From NCBI GenBank assembly GCA_038326655.1, contig JBBQKG010000021.1:1-55196 (forward strand): a DNA stretch of 55,196 nt, written 5' to 3'. Positions within the stretch are counted from its first letter, which is position 1. Each line of letters begins with the position of its first letter. This DNA is from JBBQKG01 sp038326655. Lineage in GTDB: Bacteria; Actinomycetota; Thermoleophilia; Solirubrobacterales; JBBDJG01. Under the pieces are notes generated by a model, which worked only from the letters and a program-made list of their open reading frames with translations, was not told where the DNA came from and did no database searches. The translations under genes and the position numbers were made by a program. Of the stretch, positions 47,482 to 55,009 are shown one piece after another.

Positions 47482-48912
47482 CTAGTAGCTGCCGAGCTTG
47501 TGACGCCCGGAGCGCGTCTGAGCGACCGCGAGCAGCGCCGGCCCGAGCCCGAGCAGCAGCCAGAGCTGTTTGGAGAGCTGGCCGGAGAGGAAGAAGTCCG
47601 CGGCCAGCATGCCGAGCACGGCGAGCATCGCCACGCGCGTCAGCAGGTCCATGTCCTCGTCGCCGGACTCGGCGAATATTCGCGCGGCGTGCAGCGCGGA
47701 CCTCAGCGCGAACGCGATGATCGACACGAAGAGCAGCAGCCCCACGATGCCCAGCTCCGCCAGCACGTGCAGGTACATGTTGTGCGCCACCTTGGGGTGA
47801 TCGATGAAGTAGTCGTACTTGATCGAGCCGGGCTTCAGCACGTAGTGGATCGAGGAGATCTTGAAGTTGCCGCTCCCGACGCCGCGCACCGGATGGGCGG
47901 AGACCATGCGCGATCCCACCCTCCAGATGTCAGTGCGTCCTGTGCCGCCGTCGGCTTTCAGCACCCGGTCGCGTGACGCCTGCGGGGCGAACACCGCGAA
48001 GTAGGTGACGGCCGTGAGCGAGACGAGCACGAGCGATCCGACCGCGACTCTCCGCCACCGGCCGGCGAGGAAGATCCCGGCGACCATTGCGAAGCCTAGT
48101 GCGATCAGGCCGCCGCGGGAGAAGGTCGCGAACAGGCCCCCGGCGCACAGCAGCATCGCGGTCGCCGACGCGACCCGGAGCGCCGGCGAGCGCTTGAGGA
48201 TCACCACCAGGGCGCCCGCGAGCAGTAGGCCGGCGACCAGCACGGCGGCGAGCTCGTTTGGATCGCCGATCGTGCCGGTGGCGCGCGCGACGTCGTACTG
48301 GCCGGGGTCCGGCCGGTAGATCAGCGCCACGATCGCGGCGATCGTCGCGCCGCCCACGAACGCCGCCGCCAGCCAGATCGCGTGACGCCGCTCGCGCACG
48401 GCCGTGAAGACGATCAGGAACAGCAGCAGGTCCTGGAGGTATCGAAAGCTCGTGCCGAGCGCCGCCCCAGGGCTCTCGGCCCAGATGAAGCTGATCGTGG
48501 ACCAGGCCACGAACATCGCCAGGAGGTAGGTCATCGTGGGGTGGGCGCCGATGAAGTCGTTGCCGCCGCCCTGGCGCGTCGAGACGGTCGCGAGCCACGA
48601 CATCACGAGCAGCAGGCCGATCACCTTCGTGATCCCCACCGAGCCGCCGAGGTTGCTCAGGATGTCGAGGAAGGAGACGACCGTGAACAGGCAGAGGCCG
48701 ACCGTGATGTTGGCCACCACGAGCGCCGCGAAGCCGAGCCCGAGGGCGGCCGCGATCGCAAGCTGCGGGCTGATCCCGGCCAGCACGCCGACGCCCACCG
48801 CGAGCAGGCCGACCGAGATCGCGATCACGGCGGGCGCGGGTTCCTCGCGCCACGGCGTCGGCGGGCCGGCCGGCCGCGGCTGGAACGGCACAAGCGCGCG
48901 CAGCGACGCCAT
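47482..48912 (-). CDS. O-antigen ligase/polymerase-like membrane protein
   Basis: 476 residues and about 12 hydrophobic segments. The Wzy_C region is present: GRTDIWRVGSRMVSAHPVRGVGSGNFKISS, then HPKVAHNMYLHVLAELGIVGLLLF, with the His loop expected for ligases and polymerases. A mid-protein GDPNELAAVLVAGLLLAG helix is also typical. No TPR tail, unlike the second such protein at 32537. Follows the Wzz/kinase gene after 6 bp and precedes the deacetylase by 2 bp. Confidence 0.87.
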   Translation of the reverse strand: MASLRALVPFQPRPAGPPTPWREEPAPAVIAISVGLLAVGVGVLAGISPQLAIAAALGLGFAALVVANITVGLCLFTVVSFLDILSNLGGSVGITKVIGLLLVMSWLATVSTRQGGGNDFIGAHPTMTYLLAMFVAWSTISFIWAESPGAALGTSFRYLQDLLLFLIVFTAVRERRHAIWLAAAFVGGATIAAIVALIYRPDPGQYDVARATGTIGDPNELAAVLVAGLLLAGALVVILKRSPALRVASATAMLLCAGGLFATFSRGGLIALGFAMVAGIFLAGRWRRVAVGSLVLVSLTAVTYFAVFAPQASRDRVLKADGGTGRTDIWRVGSRMVSAHPVRGVGSGNFKISSIHYVLKPGSIKYDYFIDHPKVAHNMYLHVLAELGIVGLLLFVSIIAFALRSALHAARIFAESGDEDMDLLTRVAMLAVLGMLAADFFLSGQLSKQLWLLLGLGPALLAVAQTRSGRHKLGSY

Positions 48913-48918
48913 CGGCAG

Positions 48919-50487
48919 CTAGCGCGTCAGCACGGGCGTCCGGCGCTCGTCCGAGAGCCGCACCGGTCGCTCGGTGTAGTAGCCGTACTCGGTCGTGGGG
49001 CTGACGCCCACGACGGCGAAGCCGGCAGGGCGGATGTTGTACTGCGCCAGGATCTCGCCGAGGCGCTGGAGCTTGTTGATGTGCGTGCGGCCGAGGCGCA
49101 CGACGATCACGACATCGTCAGTCATCTGCACCAGTGGCAGCGCGTCGATCACCTCGGCGAGCGGCGGCGAGTCCATGATCACGTAGTCGGCCATCTCCTT
49201 CGCCTCGTCGACGAGCCCCTTGGCCGCCGGCAGGGAGAACTGGTCCGCCATCCACTCGCCGGCGCGATCGACCAGGAGCAGCTTCAGGTTGTCGCCGTAG
49301 GCCTCGCTGGTGAGGAGCGCCTCCGTGAGGGGAAGTCCGTCGATCAGCACGCTCGCAATGCCGCGCGTCGCGCTGATGCCGAGCGCCTTGCCCACCTTGG
49401 GGCGGCGCAGGTCGGCCTCGATCAGGATTACGCGCTTGCCGGCGAGGGCCAGCGAGGCGGCGAGGTTCAGCGCCGTGGTGGTCTTCCCCTCGGACGGGGA
49501 AGCGCCGGTGATCATCACCGCACGTGGGCCCTCGGCCGCGCCTCTGGGTGCAGTGAGGGTCGCGCGCAGCGTCCGGTATGCCTCGACCCCCGCGGGAGAC
49601 AGCTGATGCGGAGCGATCGCGCTCTCGGTGCGCGCGCGGCTCTCGACGGGGATGCGTGCCAGCACCGGCAGGCGGTAGAGGGCACGAAGCTGGTCCTCAC
49701 GACGCAGTCGCGGGTCGAACACCTGGGCGGCGAAGGCGCCGCCGATGCCCAGCGCGAGGCCGGCGATGATGCCGGCGATGATGCTGAGGTTGCGCTTCGG
49801 CCAGGCCGCATGCGTGGGACGGTCGGCCCGCGTGTCGACGCGGATCGTCGGGTCGGTGCCGGCACGGAGCGTCTCGAGCTCGCTCAGCTGCGTGCGGAGC
49901 GGATCGGGCTGGGCCCCGGGCGCTTCCTTGATCTGATCCACCTGCGGCTTCAGCGCCTTGATGCGCGCATCGATCTGGTCGTGGAACTTCTGCGTGCGGT
50001 CCTCGACGATCGCGTCCCCGAAAACGTTTGCGAGGTTCTGCGCCGATTGCGCCGTCGAGCCGGTCGCGGTGATCGCGACCAGATCGCTCTGGGCGATCGG
50101 GCTCGCCTGGACGTCGCCCAGCAGCGAGCGTCCGCTGCGCGTCGTATTGAGCTTCTCCTTGGCCCGCCGCGCGACGTCGATCGTGGTCACCAGGCGGGCG
50201 GCGGTCTGCACGTTGCGGGTCGGGTCGCTGGACTCCCGGATCAGGCCCGGGATCGAGTTCAGCGTCTGGTCCTGGCCGGAGACCGGGGTGATGATCAGGT
50301 CCGCCTCGGCCTTGTAGGTCTTCTGGGCCGTGCCCACGTACAGGGCCGCCGCAAGCGTCGTGACCAGCACGCTGAGCGCGATCAGCTTGAAGCGCTCGCG
50401 GATTGTCTGGACGTAGCGGCGCAGGCCCTGCTGCTCCTCTCCAGGGAGGAGCCACTCCGCGGTTTGGGTAGTGGTGGGGTCAGCCAA
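48919..50487 (-). CDS. fused Wzz chain-length regulator and bacterial tyrosine kinase
   Basis: 522 residues. The N-terminal Wzz domain has two helices (LIALSVLVTTLAAALYVG and LSIIAGIIAGLALGIGGAFAAQV) around a periplasmic coiled-coil loop. The cytoplasmic BY-kinase follows: GASPSEGKTTTALNLAASLAL (Walker A), VILIEADLRRP (Walker A'), and YVIMDSPPL (Walker B). The C-terminus EYGYYTERP is a Tyr cluster for autophosphorylation. It controls polymer length and export. The TTG at 50487 (LADPTTTQTAEW) has no clear ribosome site, so the start is tentative. Confidence 0.92.
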   Translation of the reverse strand: MADPTTTQTAEWLLPGEEQQGLRRYVQTIRERFKLIALSVLVTTLAAALYVGTAQKTYKAEADLIITPVSGQDQTLNSIPGLIRESSDPTRNVQTAARLVTTIDVARRAKEKLNTTRSGRSLLGDVQASPIAQSDLVAITATGSTAQSAQNLANVFGDAIVEDRTQKFHDQIDARIKALKPQVDQIKEAPGAQPDPLRTQLSELETLRAGTDPTIRVDTRADRPTHAAWPKRNLSIIAGIIAGLALGIGGAFAAQVFDPRLRREDQLRALYRLPVLARIPVESRARTESAIAPHQLSPAGVEAYRTLRATLTAPRGAAEGPRAVMITGASPSEGKTTTALNLAASLALAGKRVILIEADLRRPKVGKALGISATRGIASVLIDGLPLTEALLTSEAYGDNLKLLLVDRAGEWMADQFSLPAAKGLVDEAKEMADYVIMDSPPLAEVIDALPLVQMTDDVVIVVRLGRTHINKLQRLGEILAQYNIRPAGFAVVGVSPTTEYGYYTERPVRLSDERRTPVLTR

Positions 50488-50615
50488 GACGGGATTCAGG
50501 CGGGAGGAATGTCAAAGGATATCCAGGGACCTTGCGAAGTTCGGCGGTTCGGAAATAACGATTTGTGTATCGGCAGCCTGCGGGGATTGGAAAAGGCCGC
50601 CGAAGGACTTGCAAG

Positions 50616-51587
50616 CTATGTGCCGTTCGCTGAGTCAAGCACGCCGAAGATGCTTCCGAGGTAGTTGTCCCGCGTGAAGTGGCCGGTCGCCCTCTCGCGG
50701 CCGGCGGCCTTGATCTGCTCCACCTGCGCTGCGTTTGCCGGGTCGAGCACCCATTCGATCGCCGCCGCGAGGGCCCCCGGGTCACCAGGCGGGACGATCA
50801 GGCCCGTGCGACCATCCTCCACGTAGTCCCGGACGCCGGTGCTGTCGGTGACGATCACCGGCTTGCCGAGCGCCATCGCGTTCAGGTAGGTCTGCTGTCC
50901 CGCGCTGCGCTCCGCGACCGCGGGGAACGGCACCACGACCACTGCCGCGTGGCGCAGCAGCTCGACGAACCGCTCGTGCGGCACCCGTCCCACGTGCACG
51001 TTCGGCGGGATGTCTCCGCGGCCCTCGAGCAGGCCGGTCGCGATCGTGACCGGCGCCGAGGTCCGCCGGGCGGCTTCCAGCAGGGTGTGGTAGTCGCGAC
51101 GGGAGTCGCCGCCGGCGAAGACGCCCCCGTCCGTCGAGGTCGGCTGTGCGAGGTCGTCGTCCTTGAGCGTGACGCAGAAGGGAGTGAAGGCGACCCGTTC
51201 GGGATCCACTCCCCAGGTGCTGGGAAAGGCCTCCATCTCCTCGCTCGACAAAACGCAGTAGGTGACGCGCGGGCTGTCGATCGCGCGGATCCCGAGCCGG
51301 CGAGCCCAGCGGCCGAGCCGCGAGCCGCCGCGGCTCCACGTCGCGTCCGTGAGGACGATGCGAGGACGAGGCCGGCGCCGAACGATCAGCGCTGCGGCGA
51401 CCTGATCGTAGTGCTCGGACCCGTCGAGCACGACGGTCTCGTACCCGCGCGAGCGCCTCACGATCTCGCGCACGAGGCGGGCGGGGGAGAGTCCGCGCCG
51501 CTCGAGCACGTCGACACGGTCGGCCCAGGCCGACGGTGGAGGATCGAAGAGGACCGCGAGTACCTTGCGCGACAAGACGTTTTCCAC
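50616..51587 (-). CDS. glycosyltransferase (GT-B, family 4-like)
   Basis: About 323 residues. The C-terminal donor half has GGVFAGGDSRRDYHTLLEAARR, NVHVGRVPHERFVELLRHAAVVVVPF, and TYLNAMALGKPVIVTDSTGVRDYVEDGRTGLIVPPGD. The usual first Glu of the E-x7-E pair is replaced by a Q-T-Y-L-N segment. The N-terminus is VENVLSRKVLAVLFDPPPSAWADR. GTG 51587 is chosen because a -35/-10 pair ends 6 nt before it (51594-51622); TTG 51575 is the alternative. Confidence 0.83.
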   Translation of the reverse strand: MENVLSRKVLAVLFDPPPSAWADRVDVLERRGLSPARLVREIVRRSRGYETVVLDGSEHYDQVAAALIVRRRPRPRIVLTDATWSRGGSRLGRWARRLGIRAIDSPRVTYCVLSSEEMEAFPSTWGVDPERVAFTPFCVTLKDDDLAQPTSTDGGVFAGGDSRRDYHTLLEAARRTSAPVTIATGLLEGRGDIPPNVHVGRVPHERFVELLRHAAVVVVPFPAVAERSAGQQTYLNAMALGKPVIVTDSTGVRDYVEDGRTGLIVPPGDPGALAAAIEWVLDPANAAQVEQIKAAGRERATGHFTRDNYLGSIFGVLDSANGT

Positions 51588-51593
51588 TTCGGC

Positions 51594-51622
51594 GGTATAG
51601 CAGCCAGGCTTGAGCGCGGCAA
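51594..51622 (-). promoter_or_regulatory. promoter of the right arm of the polysaccharide locus (leaderless)
   Basis: On the minus strand TTGCCG (51617-51622), a 17-bp spacer and TATACC (51594-51599) lie 6 nt before the GTG start at 51587. Spacing is ideal for a transcript starting at the GTG. The divergent methyltransferase remnant has its own TAGGGT hexamer at 51650-51655, 10 nt before ATG 51666. Confidence 0.55.
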
Positions 51623-51665
51623 ATTCCCCGGCCGCCGTGCCGCGGGTCGTAGGGTCGCCGCTGCG

Positions 51666-52268
51666 ATGCCAGGTGCTGAAACCTTCCGTGCGTCCGCGGA
51701 CGCCTACGACCGTCACGTCGGCCGCTATGGCGCGCCGCTGGCAGCGGCGCTGATCGCGTTCGCGCGGGTCGAGGCGGGGATGCGCGCCCTCGACGTGGGC
51801 TGCGGGCCCGGCGCGCTCACGGCCGCCCTCGCCGAGCGACTCGGGGAGGGAAGCGTGAGTGCTGCGGACCCATCCGAGCCGTTCGCGGAAGCCTGCCGCT
51901 CACGATTGCAAGGGGTCGAGGTCGTGGTGGCGACCGGCGAGGCGCTGCCGTTCGCCGACGAGGCCTTCGACGCCACTCTCTCGCAGATGGTTGTGAACTT
52001 CATGGCTGACCCCGAGGCGGGCGTGCGGGAGATGGCCCGCGTGACCCGCCCGGGCGGCATCGTCGCCTCCTGCGTCTGGGACTACGCAGGCGAGATGACG
52101 CTCTTGCGTGCGTTCTGAGACGCTGCCCGCGAGGTCGATCGCGAGCGCGCCGCGGTCGCCGACGAGGGAGTGATCATGCGCTGGTGCGCCGATCTCGGGG
52201 TCGGCGACGAGCCGTTCGAGCTGACGGCGCGCGCGTGGGCCGTGGTCGGTAGACGCGGGCGGTCTTGA
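51666..52268 (+). pseudogene. SAM-dependent methyltransferase, broken by an in-frame TGA
   Basis: Residues 1-150 form a class I methyltransferase N-terminal half: MRALDVGCGPGALTAALAERLG (motif I), VSAADPSEPFAEACR, VVVATGEALPFADEAFDATLSQ, and RVTRPGGIVASCVWDYAGEMTLLRAF. A TGA at 52116-52118 follows where relatives usually have Trp (TGG) in a FWDAA segment. The same frame then continues DAAREVDRERAAV and EGVIMRWCADLGV to a second TGA at 52266-52268. The family is normally about 250-280 residues, so both a nonsense mutation and a shortened C-terminus are present. Confidence 0.7.
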
Positions 52269-52287
52269 GCGACGTGTCCGGGCGGAG

Positions 52288-52293
52288 TAGGCT
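52288..52293 (+). promoter_or_regulatory. -10 box for a probably leaderless small gene
   Basis: TAGGCT lies 7 nt before ATG 52301, with no ribosome site. Same arrangement as at 22408 and 36049. Confidence 0.4.
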
Positions 52294-52300
52294 CGCGACG

Positions 52301-52591
52301 ATGGACATCCATCCCGGCGAGGTCTATCGGCGCAGCTCGGAGCGTGGTTCCGAATGGTTCCTCGCTGCCGTTCAAGAGGCTCACCGTGTCGCCACCAACC
52401 CGATCAACATCTCGATCATGACCACGAGTGGGAGTGTCTTGAGCGGGCACCTCGAAGGTACGGAGGGAGACAACGTCAAGTTGCGCGAGCCGGGCGAGCC
52501 AGACGTGGCGGAGATCGAAGCCGACGACATCGCAGCGTTCACTCTCCTGGTGGAGCCACCACCCGACGTCAGCGAAGCGCTTCGCAGATAG
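52301..52591 (+). CDS. small hypothetical protein
   Basis: 96 residues, acidic, with no signal peptide or membrane segment. The central SIMTTSGSVLSGHLEGTEGDNVKLREPGEPDVAEIEADDIAAFTLL reads as a small beta-barrel, possibly Sm-like or SH3-like, with a short strand-turn-strand pattern. I do not recognise a family. ATG 52301 fits the -10 hexamer spacing. An upstream in-frame TTG at 52265 overlaps the methyltransferase remnant and is less likely. Confidence 0.6.
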   Translation: MDIHPGEVYRRSSERGSEWFLAAVQEAHRVATNPINISIMTTSGSVLSGHLEGTEGDNVKLREPGEPDVAEIEADDIAAFTLLVEPPPDVSEALRR

Positions 52592-52650
52592 GCACGCCGG
52601 GCAGGCAGCTGTTACACACGCCCCGGCGCGATAATTGGCTCTAGAAGGCC

Positions 52651-52691
52651 CCGGAGGGGTGGCAGAGCGGACGAATGCGGCGGTCTTGAAA
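52651..52691 (+). pseudogene. partial tRNA-Ser: 5' half copy
   Basis: The first 33 nt (52651-52683) are identical to 52733-52765, the 5' end of the intact tRNA-Ser with its two flanking C residues. After one mismatch CTTGAAA of the anticodon loop also matches, giving 40 of 41 positions. Beyond that the sequence diverges, with no variable arm or T arm. The offset between copies is exactly 82 bp. It cannot fold into a full tRNA. Confidence 0.75.
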
Positions 52692-52734
52692 AGAACCGTC
52701 TGATCACGCGGCTGGGATACGCTCAGTCTTCGCC

Positions 52735-52823
52735 GGAGGGGTGGCAGAGCGGACGAATGCGGCGGCCTTGAAAGCCGTTAGGGGCCTTCCGGCCCCTCGA
52801 GGGTTCGAATCCCTCCCCCTCCG
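52735..52823 (+). tRNA. tRNA-Ser (anticodon UGA)
   Basis: An 89-nt class II tRNA. The acceptor GGAGGGG pairs with CCCCTCC; the D-arm contains GCAGAGCGGACGAATGC. The anticodon stem GCGGC/GCCGT holds the loop CTTGAAA, anticodon TGA. A long variable arm (GGGGCC/GGCCCC core) and T-arm GAGGG-TTCGAAT-CCCTC follow, with discriminator G. The 3' CCA is not encoded. An integrase gene lies just downstream, the usual setting of tRNA-targeted elements. Confidence 0.95.
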
Positions 52824-53016
52824 CTTACGGGGAGGGCGCCGCGGCCCAGCCCTCGGCACATTTCCCGATCGCGCCGCGATCGCACGCCGCAGGCCGCACG
52901 ACCGCCAGCGGGCTGGCCGACTTCCCACGAGCCAGGACTTCCCATCTGCGCCGTTAAGAGCTAGATGTGTCGCCGTGCCGAGATCGCGCTCAGCCCGCCG
53001 CCGCCCCGAGGGCGTT

Positions 53017-54114
53017 GTGATCCGCCATGCCCTGCGGTGCTCGAGCCGGGCCGGTGACGGCTGCAACTGTCGGCCTGGCTACCAGGCGCAGGTCTGGTCC
53101 CCGCCTGACGGAAAGACGATCCGAAAGACCTTCCACACGCTCGCCGACGCGCGCGCCTGGCGGGCCGAGGCGCAGACCGCGCTGCGGCGGGGGACGCTGC
53201 GGGCGCCGACCCGAACGACGCTCGCCGAGGCAGCCAAGGCCTGGCTTGCGGCGGCTCAGGCAGGGATCGTGCGCACACGCTCGGGAGATCCCTACAAGCC
53301 CTCGGCGCTGCGGGGCTATGAGCAGTCCTTCCGGACCAAGCTGCTGCCGGAGATCGGCCATCTGCGCCTCTCTGCGGTGACCCGCAACTGCGTTCAGGAT
53401 CTCGCCGACCGCATGGTCGCCCAAGGACATGGGCCGTCAACCGTTCGCAACGCGATCCTGCCTCTGCGGGCGCTCTACCGTCGCGCGCTCTCGCGCTCCG
53501 AAGTGCTCGTCAACCCGACGGTCGGCCTCGCGCTCCCCGCCTACAGAGGCCGGCGCGAGCGCGTTGCCCGTCCTTCGGAGGCGCAGGCTCTGCTCGACGC
53601 GCTACCGGTAGGCGACCGCGCCGTCTGGGCGACCGCGCTCTACGCGGGGCTTCGCCGCGGCGAGCTACGGGCCCTGCGTTGGTCAGATGTGGACTTCGAG
53701 GCCGGGATCATCCGCGTCGAGAGAGGCTGGGACGACAGGGTGGGCCCGATTGCGCCCAAGAGTCGTGCCGGCAGGCGGCGGGTCCCGCTAGCCCAGCCAC
53801 TGCGAAGCTACCTCGCCCAACGCCGACTGCTGCAAGACGCCAGCGAACAAGAACTCATCTTCGGTCGGCCAAATGGCAGGGCCTTCTCGTCCGAGGCGCT
53901 AACGAAGCGCGCGCGGGCGAGTTGGGAGGGAGCCACGCTTTCGCCGATCGGACTGCACGAGTGCCGCCACACCTATGCGGCCTTCATGATCGCCGCCGGA
54001 GTCAACGCCAAGGCTGTGGGGTGCGTAAATTCGATCGCGCTGCAAATCGCGCACTTTCGAGGGCCGTCCGAGTTTGCGCACCCCACAGGCGCGCTCGCGT
54101 GGGCGAGTGTTTGA
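53017..54114 (+). pseudogene. tyrosine-recombinase integrase lacking its C-terminal active site
   Basis: About 365 residues. The N-terminal arm-type domain has CNCRPGYQAQVWSPPDGKTIRKTF; the core-binding domain spans residues about 70-170. The catalytic domain has TALYAGLRRGELRALRWSDVD (first Arg), AGRRRVPL, and LHECRHTYAAFMIAAGVNAKAV (H-x-x-R box). The protein then switches to GCVNSIALQIAHF and stops. The expected MGH segment and nucleophilic Tyr are missing, so it should be inactive. The break coincides with the inverted repeat at 54014-54088. GTG 53017 with GAGGG upstream is chosen; GTG 52975 is possible. The 193 bp between the tRNA and this start hold no gene I can support. Confidence 0.8.
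54014..54088 (+). repeat. 75-bp inverted-repeat element at the broken end of the integrase
   Basis: The left arm CTGTGGGGTGCGTAAATTCG (54014-54033) and right arm CGAGTTTGCGCACCCCACAG (54069-54088) are complementary at 18 of 20 positions. In plus-strand RNA the two others become G-U pairs, so a 20-bp stem forms around a 35-nt loop. The arms are AT-richer at their inner ends than the surroundings. The integrase loses homology at the left arm. It looks like a small non-coding mobile element or the scar of one; no target duplication is obvious. Confidence 0.7.
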
Positions 54115-54354
54115 GAATGTCTCTTCGGACCCGCCGCTGCGTTCGCACCAAGGTAAGGCGAGTGCCGGGCCTGCTTCTCGTCCCAAGCAGTAGCAGCTGC
54201 GCTGCGGGATGCGACGCCCGCTTTCCCGTGGTCGAACGAGCGTCATCCCGAAGCCCTGCCAGCCCGGGGCGCATCCTTGGGTTCGTTTTCCCGAGGCGGG
54301 CACTATTATCGCCACGCGTTGCGATCGCGCGGCGCCTGACGAAAGGGAGTCGGC

Positions 54355-54726
54355 ATGTCGCATATGGGAAAGTCGCACCTCCTCATCATGTTCACGGTGG
54401 GACCTGATGACGTGGCCGAGGGAGATCGCATCTTCGCGAGCCACGGCGAGTTCATGAAGGGGCATCCGCGCGAGGGCGATACGGCGCTGCTGGACTACAC
54501 CATCTCCAAGGGCCCGGAGCTGTCGAACCCGATGGACGCGAGCTCAGAGCCGACCGGCAATACGACCTTCGTCGTCGATGAGTACTACGAGTCACCGGCA
54601 GGCATCGCTAGGCATTGGCAGGACACCACGGAGAACTGGAAGGAGATGTCCTCAGCGGCCCCGGCGTGGTTCGCTAAGGCCACGATCGTGACGTTGCACA
54701 ACGGGAGAGTCGTTCAGGCACTCTGA
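54355..54726 (+). CDS. hypothetical protein, possible dimeric alpha/beta-barrel fold
   Basis: 123 residues. HLLIMFTVGPDDVAEGDRIFASHGEFM, then LDYTISKGPELSNP, TTFVVDEYYESPAGIARHWQDT, and ATIVTLHNGRVVQAL alternate strands and helices like the ABM/Dabb class of small dimeric barrels. I have seen similar actinobacterial proteins without assigned function, and no catalytic residues can be named. ATG 54355 follows a clear AAAGGGAG ribosome site. The 237-bp upstream gap holds no gene I can support; a TATTAT hexamer lies about 50 nt upstream of the start. Confidence 0.72.
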   Translation: MSHMGKSHLLIMFTVGPDDVAEGDRIFASHGEFMKGHPREGDTALLDYTISKGPELSNPMDASSEPTGNTTFVVDEYYESPAGIARHWQDTTENWKEMSSAAPAWFAKATIVTLHNGRVVQAL

Positions 54727-54964
54727 TACGACGTTCGACGCCCGCACGGACGTCTGTCGACGCAGGGTTCGCGGACGGCTTCCGGCCGCCGAGAACCGGT
54801 ACTCGTATCCGCACCCTGGCTCCTGCTCTCCGCCGCTCGCGAGCGCGTCGCGGTCAGAGCCCGACGACGGCGTAAAGGACGATGGCCGAGCGCGTCGGGA
54901 CGCCCCCGCGAGGCCTCGTCTGGCGCGCGCTCGCGCCTTGGAAGCGGTAGCCGCGCGAGGACCA

Positions 54965-54989
54965 GCGGGAGCGCCTGGGGCGCTCCCGC
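54965..54989. terminator. strong GC hairpin between convergent genes
   Basis: GCGGGAGCGCC and GGCGCTCCCGC form a perfect 11-bp stem with a TGG loop. It lies between the hypothetical gene ending at 54726 and the recombinase ending at 55010 on the other strand, so it could serve both. No T-run follows on either strand. The rest of the 283-bp gap shows no supported gene. Confidence 0.5.
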
Positions 54990-55009
54990 CGTTGGCGTGG
55001 TCGGGTCTC

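Noticed and set aside
48382..50664. Long plus-strand open frame opposite the polymerase-like and Wzz/kinase genes
   Set aside because: It is antisense to two clear genes, spans their junction, and translates into low-complexity Arg/Ala/Asp/Gln-rich sequence.
52653..52730. A second complete tRNA-Ser gene
   Set aside because: Only the 5' half and anticodon loop match; there is no variable arm, T arm or matching acceptor strand.
52811..52835. Terminator made by CCCTCCCC and GGGGAGGG at the end of tRNA-Ser
   Set aside because: The left arm is part of the tRNA T-stem and acceptor, and there is no T-run, so pairing is probably incidental.
54882..54950. 22-residue frame (ATG 54882, AAAGGA upstream) between the hypothetical gene and the recombinase
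   Set aside because: Good ribosome site but too short, Arg-rich like random high-GC sequence, and without any comparison available.
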